Shown here in pieces: positions 1-10,500 of a stretch of DNA of 19,737 nucleotides; within the stretch, counting starts at the first letter, position 1; every line of letters starts with the position of its first letter. Origin of the DNA: Bacillota bacterium (lineage in GTDB: Bacteria; Bacillota; Clostridia; Acetivibrionales; DSM-1351). Both the position numbers and the translations under genes were made by a program. The notes below the pieces were generated by a model, which was given only the letters and a program-made list of their open reading frames with translations, was not told the origin of the DNA and did not search any database. Location: assembly GCA_023443515.1 (NCBI GenBank), contig JAEZUC010000178.1, positions 1 through 19,737 of the forward strand. The letters run 5' to 3'.

Positions 1-1534
1 GCTGGGTGTTCTTGGATAAATATACTGAATAATTTGCAGCTAATTTTTTAAGAGCCTCTTGGGATTTAGCCGACAAAAGAAACATTTGCTCCCGTCTGTC
101 TTCATATTCTTCTGTAGACTTTACCTCAGCGGGGGCTTCTTCCAAAATCATATGACAATTTGTACCACCAAAGCCAAAGGAGCTTATTCCAGCCCTTCTG
201 ACTCCTCCTATCTGTTTCCAGTCTGCCAAATATGCCGCAGGATAGAATGGTGAATCTACAAAATTTATTCTTGGATTTGGCATTTCTATATTTAGTGTAG
301 GTGGTATTTTCTTATTATACAAAGACAGGACAACTTTAATGATACTTGCAATTCCCGCCGCCGTATCAAGATGTCCTATATTAGTTTTAACCGTTCCTAA
401 GGCACAAAATGATTTACTGTCTGTATACTTGTTGAAAGCTTTATCTATAGCTCTTATTTCTATTGGATCTCCAATCATAGTACCTGTACCATGGGCCTCT
501 ATATATGAAATTGTAGATGCATCTATCGATGCATCTTTTAGTGCCATCTCGACAACTTCCTGCTGAGCATCCAAATCCGGGGTAGTTACCCCTATAGTGT
601 TACCGTCGTTATTAACAGCAGAACCTTTGATTACTGCATATACTGTGTCTCCATCTTCAATTGCTTTTGTTAAGGGTTTTAGTATAACTACTCCTACCCC
701 TTCACCGGGTACAAATCCGTCTGCTCTCTTATCGAAGGTATAACTTATTCCATTACTTGCTAATGATCTGGGCATTAGATTCAGCGATATGAAGGTATCT
801 GCATTTATACATAAGTGTACCCCTCCCGCCACAGCCATGTCACATTCATCGTTTAAAATACTTTTACAAGCATAATGAGTGCTTACTAAGGATGAAGAAC
901 ATGCTGTGTCAAATACTAGGCTTGGTCCTTTGAAATTAAAAAAATTAGATATTCTTGCCGAATTAAAATTTCCTAATGTTCCTGTTAAGGCAGCACGGGG
1001 ATTTTGGTAGTTATTATTAAACCCTTGTTTATAATTCCCACCTCTTGCCCCGATAAATATACCCGTTCTGCTTCCCCATAACCCTTCACGGCTATATCCT
1101 GAATATTCAATTCCCTCCATTACAGTTTCAAGTAACAGTCTCTGCTGTGGGTCCATTGCAACAGCTTCTTCTTCAGTAATTTCAAAAAAGTCAGCATCAA
1201 ATAAATCTATACCCTCAATAAAGCCTCCATATCTGCACATGGAAGCAAAAGGTTTAACCCCTCTCTTTTTAAGCTCATCATCGAGATTCCAGCGATCTTC
1301 CGGTATATCTTTTATAGCAGAAGAACCATTTGTAATATTTAACCATAGCTTATCACTTGATTCTGCATCCGGAAAACGGCATGCGAATCCTATTATAGCT
1401 ATATCCTTATTGTTTTGTGATTTCTCTGTATCTTTATATTTTTTGTTTTCATAGATATATGCGTATGCATCCTCAGGGGTTATCTGCCCAGACTCAAGCC
1501 CTTTTAATATGTTATCAATTTTCTGTTGCAACAT
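1..1534 (-). CDS. Modular type I polyketide synthase C, 3' partial: docking and ketosynthase
   Basis: Only the first 511 codons are in the window. Residues 1-35 are a docking helix pair (ILKGLESGQITPEDAYAYI), which would accept PKS B. The KS spans about 44-465 with a complete triad: Cys212 in FDTACSSS, His348 in EAHGTGT and His388 in NIGHLDTAAG. DPQQRLLLE (128-136) and SSFGFGGTNCHMIL are further KS signatures. The KS-AT linker begins at FLLSAKSQEAL and is cut by the window edge. It resembles the first KS of PKS B, not the second, so the pattern of the operon predicts an intact AT and a DH next. It has a strong Shine-Dalgarno sequence and overlaps PKS B by 20 bases. This region has no long open frame in the opposite sense that rivals it. 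The PKS identity is certain; what follows the KS is a prediction. Confidence 0.96.
   Translation of the reverse strand, partial: MLQQKIDNILKGLESGQITPEDAYAYIYENKKYKDTEKSQNNKDIAIIGFACRFPDAESSDKLWLNITNGSSAIKDIPEDRWNLDDELKKRGVKPFASMCRYGGFIEGIDLFDADFFEITEEEAVAMDPQQRLLLETVMEGIEYSGYSREGLWGSRTGIFIGARGGNYKQGFNNNYQNPRAALTGTLGNFNSARISNFFNFKGPSLVFDTACSSSLVSTHYACKSILNDECDMAVAGGVHLCINADTFISLNLMPRSLASNGISYTFDKRADGFVPGEGVGVVILKPLTKAIEDGDTVYAVIKGSAVNNDGNTIGVTTPDLDAQQEVVEMALKDASIDASTISYIEAHGTGTMIGDPIEIRAIDKAFNKYTDSKSFCALGTVKTNIGHLDTAAGIASIIKVVLSLYNKKIPPTLNIEMPNPRINFVDSPFYPAAYLADWKQIGGVRRAGISSFGFGGTNCHMILEEAPAEVKSTEEYEDRREQMFLLSAKSQEALKKLAANYSVYLSKNTQ
1402..1534 (-). other. N-terminal docking helices of PKS C
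   Basis: Residues 1-44 precede the KS. QKIDNILKGLES, then Gly-Gln-Ile-Thr, then PEDAYAYIYEN read as two helices around a Gly-x-Ile-Thr turn, the pattern seen for four-helix-bundle docking halves of trans-AT PKSs. The likely partner is the C-terminus of PKS B. Confidence 0.6.
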
Positions 1535-4500
1535 TACCCCTCCCTTCTAAATTTAATAATGCCTCTAAACCCGCTGCTCTGTCCATTGCTCCATTAGATA
1601 CATCCCTTAAAATATTCATTCTAAGCTGTTTTATGTCAGGTTTAGCAATTTTATTGCCTTGTGTTTTTGGCAAAAAACTCATCTTACCTTTATGAGTTTT
1701 ACATAAATATTCGGTTAATTTGTTTATACTTGAATGTTCCATAAACACTGAGTGAGGTATTGCCTCCCCTAAATAGTCTTCTATTGCTTTTACCGTATCT
1801 CCTATTATCAGAGAATCAAGTCCGAAATTACTAAAATCCAAGTTTATATCAATTTGTTCCTCTTCTATAAATAACAGCTTTGATAGGGTTGTTTTTAAAA
1901 ATCCTTTTATATGATTGCTATCTTTATTTGCATTATTTGCAGGGAGAACAGCCGCATTATTTATATTTAAATTCGGTAAAATAGTATTTATAGCCTGTAT
2001 AACTTCTTGGGATTTTATAGGGCCCAATCCCTTCTGACTAATCAGTTTTATGTATTTACTATCAACCTTCATGCCTCCATCGAGTACAAAAGGAAGATTG
2101 ATTGATACTTTTCTAACTTCTTTGTCTCCAACAAAAGCATAATAGTCCATAAAAGCATTTGCCGCAGAATAATCTATCTGACCGGGATTCCCTTCTACAG
2201 ATGCCAATGAGGACATCATAATAAAGAACCCTGATTTTTTTACAGGAACAAGCTTGTCTAAAATATAGCTACCAAATATCTTAGGTGATATTACTTTCTT
2301 AAAGGATTTAAAATCCTTATTTACTACTAACGCGTCCTCAATTACTCCAGCACAGTTAATTATCCCGTCTAATTCCCCGAATTTTAACCTGATGTGCTCG
2401 GATAATTGTTCCACAGCTTCATAAGATGTAACATCGGTACAAATATATTCAACACTATAACCGGCTTCCACTAATCCGGACAGCTCTTCTGACCTTTTTT
2501 TAGCTTCCTGTGAGTAATCACTGTTAGATAGTTCAGTTCTGCCAACAATAATAATCTTACAGTGGTATTTTTGTAAGTAATATTTAGCTAGCCTCAATCC
2601 TAACCCTGAAGCTCCGCCAACTATCATTATAACTTTGAAGCTTTCCGCTATTTCCTCATGAGAACCAGGTAAGATATCCTGTATCTTCTCCAATTGTCTT
2701 ACATACTTAATTCCTCCGCTGCAGCATATCTGCTCCGGTGCGAAATCTGAAGTCTTGAGTTCATGGAAGATATAGTTTGCTATAAAATCACTATCATTTT
2801 CCTGTCCGTCAATATCTAAGGACTTAGCTTTTATCCTCTGATTTTCTTTAGTCAAACTCTCCAAACCAATACAGGAAGAATATTTTATTGCAGATAAAAC
2901 ATTCTTTTCCTTAAATAAATTATGTGTACAATCAGTAACAAATAAGAGTCTGATATCTGTTTCATATCTGTGAATTGCTTTCCCAATAAAGAATATTGAA
3001 TACAGTCCTAATGAAAGATGCTTTTCTATTTCTTCAGTATTTTCAACTAAGGTTGAAATATTGTGAGAAACATTCCACATATGCACAATTAATACTTCCT
3101 GGGAATTGCCCTTTAGAACAGCTTCAAACAGCTGAGTATAATTGTCCTCCACCATAGGATTCAATTGGTAATAGGCTGATGTTATCTCCCTAAAGCTGTC
3201 CGATGCCTCAACAAGGATACACTCCAGGTTATTTTTTGCCAATGCCTCCAAAAAGGCTTTACTTTCATTTTCTCTATTACCGAAAACAATAATCTTTTTA
3301 TTCTTTAATTCATAGTCACCCATAGTCACTTCTTCAGCTTTCTTCCATGTATATCTGAACAGGCTGTTGGGTTTATCTGTCTGATTTGTTTGCTCAGCTT
3401 TGATTAATTTGTTACTATTTTCATTTTTCTTTTTTACGGGTTCCTTCTTAATCAAAACATCATTATTTGTAACATTGTTATTAGCTTCCATAACACTATC
3501 AATGCAATATCTTTTTCTTTCGAAAGGATACATAGGAAGAATTAATCGATTATATTTATCTCCCTGATAATATTTTATCCAGTCCGGTTCTAAACCAGAT
3601 AAATATGCTCTAGCTAAGGTTTCAGGTATTGAAAGTGATGTAATATCCATTACTTGGTAATCATCCGAAGCAGTATTTCTCCATCCTATGGCAAAAACTT
3701 TATCGACTCTTGCTTCACTTAAAAGAGAATGAACTACTTCATTTCTATCAATATCTCTGTCCTCAATAACCCTTATTTTTTTGGAACCAATCTCCATCGA
3801 AATACTGTCATCTTTAATCAATGCTTCTAAAGCAGTCTCCAAAGAAACCATGTCTGTTAGTACTGCAGCAAGCATTAACTGAGATTTTGCAGTTACATAA
3901 ACAGAGGGTTCCAAACCTAACACCTTTAGAGTCTTAATGATTACATAGGTTGAAATAAAGGACATAATTCTGACTGCAGAATGATAGTTTTTCTTTTCTA
4001 TAATTTTCTCAAGGCTATCACCTGAAAAATTAACGGCTATTTTGTTTAATTCATTCAAAAGATTGAGATTATCGGATTTTTTTATATTCAGCAATAAATC
4101 CATATCAATCTTTGTAGTATTTCCTAATACTACGGCAAATCTGGAAGACTTGCCGGTATTTAAATGATAAAATACCTCACCGGACTTAGGGGAATTTTCA
4201 ACACCCTTAGTCGCTACAGACTTTAATTTTTCTCTCAGACTAGAGATAGAATCAGCCACAAAACAAGCCTTATAGTCAAATGAATCTCTGCCTGTATTCA
4301 TTGAAAAACAGAGATCCTTCAACTTTGTGTAAGGATTTTTATCAATATACTCTTCTAAATCCCTGATGATTGCATTTAAAGAAGATAAGGTCTTTGCTGA
4401 AATAGCAAGTACATTTGTACTGCTTACCGTATCTCTTTCGTCTCTACTTATAGTTTCGTAATCACTTAATATTACGTGACAATTTGTTCCCCCAAAGCCA

Positions 4501-7500
4501 AAGGAGCTCACTGAAGCATATTTCTTTTTTCCCCCTCTGTCCCAAGGACGCAGCTTATCATTTATATAAAATGGTGTAGAATTAAAAGGTATATGAGGAT
4601 TTATCTTATTAAAATTTATAGTGGGCGGAAGCATCTTATTTTTGAACATCAAAACTGTCTTTATTAATCCGGCTATTCCTGATGAAGATTCTAAATGCCC
4701 TATTATTGACTTTGCCGTACTTATGGCACAAAATGAATTTTTGTCAGTATACTCCCTATATGCTTGGGTCAGGGCCTTAATTTCAACCGGGTCTCCCAAA
4801 GCTGTACCCGTACCATGAGCCTCAACGTGACTTATGTCCTGAGGGTTAATATCCGCTCTCTTAATAGCCTCTAAAATGACTTGTTTTTGAGCGTTAGGGT
4901 TTGGTGCACTAATACCTACTTTATCATTGCCATCGTGATTTACAGCTATGCCATTAATGACAGCATATATGTTATCCCCGTCCTCTATAGCCCTGTTTAA
5001 TGGCTTTAACAGAACTGCACCAACACCTTCTCCTCTTACATAACCGTCAGCTTTTTCATCAAAGGTTTTGCATTTACCATCCTTAGCTAACATTCCTGCT
5101 GCTTTAAAAACTTCAAAAGTATCTGTGGAAAAATAAAGCTGAACTCCACCTGCAATAGCCATGTCTACCTGTTTATTAACAATAGCATTATATGCTATGT
5201 CTAAAGCTACTAAAGACGATGAACATGCAGAATCAACAGTTAAACTGGGCCCCTTGAGGTTTAACAGGTAAGAAACTCTATTTGCAATGACACACAATGA
5301 GTTTCCTAATCCCATATAAGGACTTGTAATTCCGCTATTCTCACATAATTTTTTGTATTCAACCTGACTGGCTCCGACATATACTCCAACAGTCTGATTA
5401 TTTAGCCTCTTTGAGCTATACCCAGCCATATCCAGCGTATTCCATGCTGTTTCCAGAAACAATCTCTGCTGTGGGTCAAGAAAAATTGCTTCTTTTGGAG
5501 AAACATTAAAAAATAATGGCTCAAAGTATTCTGCGTTTTGTAAAAATCCGCCCCAAATATCAGAATCCTTATTGCCTTGTATGAATTTTTCCTCAGTGAG
5601 TGCAGTAACTGAATTGACGCCATTCTTTAAAATTTCCCAGTACTCATCTACATTTTTAGCTCCCGGAAACATCCCTGCAAACCCGATAATGGCAACAGCA
5701 TTATTCTGTTGCTGTTGATTTTGGTCTGGCTTTGGTCTATCCGTTTGTATGCTCTTTGTTTCCTGTTCTTCTTTAACTGCTTCTATTACTTCAATGCTGG
5801 TTTTTATTTCTTTTGTCTCGTTAATAAGATTCTTAAAGCAATCAGCATGATTACTGACTAAATATTGCGAAAAATCCTTTATTGTTGAATATTCGAATAA
5901 TAATGTAGGGTAAAGTTCAGCTTTTATTCTATCAGCAACCCAGCTTGTAAAATCAACAATTGATATGGAATCTAACCCTAATTCCATAAAATTAACATCA
6001 ATATTTATATCTTTCTTACTTATATCTAATATTTCTGATATTTTTGAAATCAATTCATCTTCAATAACAAACTCTAGGTCAACATAATCTATTTCATGTA
6101 CTTGGGTTTCCTTTAGAGATTCTTGTGGGTAATTTTTGATTTCTTGTGATGGTGTAACAGTTGGTAAAGCCATTTCTTCAATAGAATTATTAAGTGCAAT
6201 AACCTGGCTAACATTAAGCCCTAAAATTTCTTCTAAAGCCTCATATCCGTCTTCTATATTAAAAGGTTGCATTCCAATACTTTTTTTAGCGTCAGCCTGT
6301 CCACTACGTACTCCCATGCCTACTGCATCCCACAAAGTCCAATTAATAGATATAGCCGGTATTCCAAGGTTTTTACTAATAAAATCAGCATAATCATCCA
6401 TAAAACTATTTGCTGCGGCATAATCACTTTGTCCTATACTCCCGAAGAAAGATGCAATACTTGAGAAAAACACTATAAATGAAGGGTTGACCCTTTTAAA
6501 TGTTTCTACAATATTTACACTTCCTTGAATCTTCGGTGACAATACTTTATTTACATCTTCAGCGTTCTTATTCCTTATAAGAGAATCTCTTATAACTCCG
6601 GCTAAATGGAATATGCCATCTATTTTGGGATTATCCCCCAAATGGTCGAATAGGGTTTCAACTTCATACCTGTAAGTCACATCTACATTAAAAATCCTTA
6701 CCTTGGAGCCATTTGCCTCCATCGTCTTGATAGCTTTTATCTTATTTGAAAAATTATCATCTGCATAAGTTCCTTGTAAGTAGGAATCCCATTCTTTTCT
6801 ATCCGGGAATTCTGATTTTCCTACAAGTATCAGATCAGCTCCGTATTTCTGAGAAATAATCTGGGCAATACTAAAGCCTAAACCATTAAGCCCCCCGGTA
6901 ATCAGATAGGTGCCTTCTTTTTTTATTTTGCCCATTGCTGATGTAGCAGGCTGTGAGCTAATCTGCTCTATGGTCTGAATAAATCTTTTTTGGTTTTTAT
7001 ATTTGACAACCAAATCATTACTTTCGCTTTTTAATTCATCTATAATAAGCCACAGACTACTTGTGGTACATGTGTCCGTATTTAAAAGACTCATTTTTAT
7101 ATTGGGATATTCTTTAGCTGCGGTTTTAACAAACCCGGAAATGACTGCTTTAAATGTTTCAAATAAATTATTCTTATTGAGACAATCTGTTGACACCGTC
7201 AATATTTTTGAAACTTTTAAAGTTTTATTGGTTTCTATAGCTTTCAATAAACTTACAAAATCTGTTACTGTTTCCTCTGAACTCCTGTAATACCCATCTC
7301 TTTCTCTGCTGAAATAATCAATATTAGTCTTAGGCAGAAAGTTGATAATTTTAATAGTTTGTACTCCCTCAGAATACATACTGTTAAACATACTGTTAAA
7401 ATTATCCGTAGTATTAAAGTCCATTTCTATTGTATCTTTATCAATTCTCCTGAACTCTTTTCCTTTTATACAGCGTATGGTATTAAAATTCAGTTCTTTG

Positions 7501-10500
7501 AGATGTTTTACAATACCATCAAAAAAACTGTCATGGTTACTAAGAATTAATACAGAAAATTCATTACTATTGCCAGATACAGAGCATTCTTTTTCCACAA
7601 ATTTAGGAATATAAAAATAGCCATTCCTTTTTGACTTATCTTTTGAATGCATATTTATATTGGTATTTAATTTTTTGAATGAATGACCTTGTATAGTTAT
7701 CTTTACATTTCCTTCAGTATCCGTAATTTGAATATCAGCAGTTATTACCTCTTTACTATTTCTGGTAATCTTTAAATAGCTATACCCTTCCGACTGAAGT
7801 GAACCTTGTATGGAAACTTTATTTACAAGGAATGGTATAAAAGTATCATTTTTTGATTCCTCTTTTTCCTTCAGCCCTATTACCGATTGTAAAGCTCCAT
7901 CCACAAAGTTTGGATAATAAAGGTTATTATTACTTACTAATTCTTCTGCTTCCGATAATTTCAATTTAGCAATAACACTATCTTCATTTGCCCACAGCTG
8001 TTCTATACTTCTGAAGGTTCTTCCGTAAACTACACCTTTGCTATTAAATTTGCCATATAACTCATCAACGGATACAGGTGATTTCCGAAGGTTATCAATC
8101 AAATTATTGAGGTCTATCCTGTCACCACTATAACTGTCTCCAAATTCTATACTTCCCCCGGCACATAACTTCCAATCATTTTTATTGTCAGATTTGTACA
8201 TAACTTTAAAACCGGGATTATCAATGCCTTCATATATAATTTTAATTTTAAGGCTATTTCCATCTTTCAGTTCAAGCTGAGTAATATGTTTAATTTGTTT
8301 TAAAGCTGCAACGTTCTTTCCGAATTTTTTAGCAGTATTTCTGATTACAACTTCCCATAATGCAACCCCTGGAAAAACCTTTACCCCGTTGACTACATGA
8401 TCCCTGACAACAGGATTAAATTCATTTATTATCTCAACTACATCTTCATCCTGTAAAGAGACCTTCGGGCATTCTTTCCCTTTATATTGCTCAATCCAAC
8501 ATTTTTCCCTTTCGAGAGGACACACCGGAACCAATTCAGTTTTGGGTTTTTTAGCCCTAAAAATACTATAATCCGGATTTAACCCTAACGTAAATAATTC
8601 TGCCACTGCACTGTTTATAGAACTTAAATCTTCTTTATTTTTATTTAAAGAAGTTATTATTCTAATTCCGTCTCTTCCTTTTAATATATCTTTAATCATA
8701 CTCGAAGCAGTTGTGCCAGGCCCCACTTCAAGGAATATATTAATTCCATTTTCTGTAGCTGTATTTATACTTTTTTCAAACATTACAGTTTGCATTAGAT
8801 GATTTTGCCAGTATTCTTTATCTAATGTACCTTTTTTTATGAGTTTTCCCGTAACATTTTGAACCAACGGTATTTGTAAAGTATTAAAAGACACGTTACC
8901 TAAGACTTTTCCAAACTCTTCAACAATAGGGTTCATAAGAATTGAATGAAAGGCATGAGAAACAGCCAGTTTCGTATATCTTATTCCTCTTCCGGAGAGT
9001 AGATTTATTAATTTATTTATAAGTTTTAGTTCACATGAAATTACAGTATTTGACGGACTGTTAATAGCAGCTATCGAAATAGAGTTTTGTTCGTCAGCTG
9101 ATAATTCATGGATTAGCTCTAAAACCTTATGGTGTGGCAAAAAAATTACAATCATCCCGCCATTTAAGGGAAGGCTTTGAATAAGATTACCTCTTATACA
9201 AATTAACTTTATTGCATCTTCTAAGGTTAATATACCGGATATACATGCAGCAACGTATTCACCTACACTATGTCCAATAACAGCCTTAGGTCTGATACCG
9301 CTCTTTATCCATACTTGCGCTAAGGAATAACATATAGAGAACAAAGCAGGCTGCGTATAACATGTCTGGTTTAAAAGCTCTTCATTCTCTTTTTGGTATA
9401 TTATATCTATTAAGGGTCTGTCCAAAATTTCACTTGCAATGGCATTACATGCATCAAAGGCTTTCTTAAATACAGGTATTTGATGATACAGCTTTTCTGC
9501 CATGCCTATATAATGTGATCCCTGTCCCGGAAAAACCATAGCAACCGATGCCTTAGAAAAGCTGTTTTCGCTTGTATATTTAAGTTTGTTGACTCCCTCA
9601 ATTTCATTGGTTTCTACCAGTTTAAGTTTATCTATGGTATCCTGTTTATCCCGGACACATAATGCTGTCCTGTAGGCTAACATTTCTCTAGCCGTATTAG
9701 CTGTATATAAAAAGTTTTGTAAATTTATTGAACTTTTATTTTCTAGTACAGTTCTATAGAGGTATGCTAATTTTTGAAGATTTGATACATTTTCAGCAGA
9801 AAGCATTAAGACTTGTTCTGCTTTTATAGCTTCAGTATCTGTTTTCTGCTTTTCAATGTATTCTTCAAGAACTATATGACAATTTGTCCCCCCAAACCCA
9901 AAGGAACTAATGGCAGCTCTCCTTATGTTATCAACAGGCTCCCAATTTTGTAACGACGTTACCGGGTAAAAGGGTGAGTTTAGAAAGTTTAGCCTTGGGT
10001 TAGGCATTTCACAGTTTAATGTAGGAACAATTTTTTTATTGTAAAGTGAAAGAATAACTTTAATAAAACCGGCTACTCCGGAAGCAGTATCTAAGTGTCC
10101 AATATTGGTTTTTACCGATCCTATAGCGCAATAACCTTTTTTATCAGTATATTCTCTGAAAATTTCCGTCAACGCTTTGATTTCGATAGGATCACCTATT
10201 AATGTACCTGTTCCGTGAGCTTCAACATATGATATGGTAGATGGATCTATCTTGGCATTTTTATATGCTTGCCTTAAAACATCTTTTTGTCCGTCGTAAT
10301 TGGGAGTTGTTATCCCCATTGTATGACCGTCGTTATTGACACTGGAACCCGAAATTATTCCATATATTATATCCCCATCTTTCAGAGCCTTTTCCAGAGG
10401 TTTTAATAGAACTGCACCACCGCCTTCTCCCGGTACAAAGCCATCAGCACGCTTGTCAAAGCTGTAACACTTTCCGTCTATAGAAAGAGCTTTTGAATCG

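Noticed and set aside
141..172. Short near-identical DNA stretches repeated near 141, 4471 and 9876
   Set aside because: They encode the conserved GFGGTNCH motif at the end of each KS, so they are domain conservation and not a repeat element.
5402..5623. Minus-strand open frame of 73 codons in another phase
   Set aside because: It lies wholly inside the second KS of PKS B, which is intact in the main frame; no sign of an independent gene.
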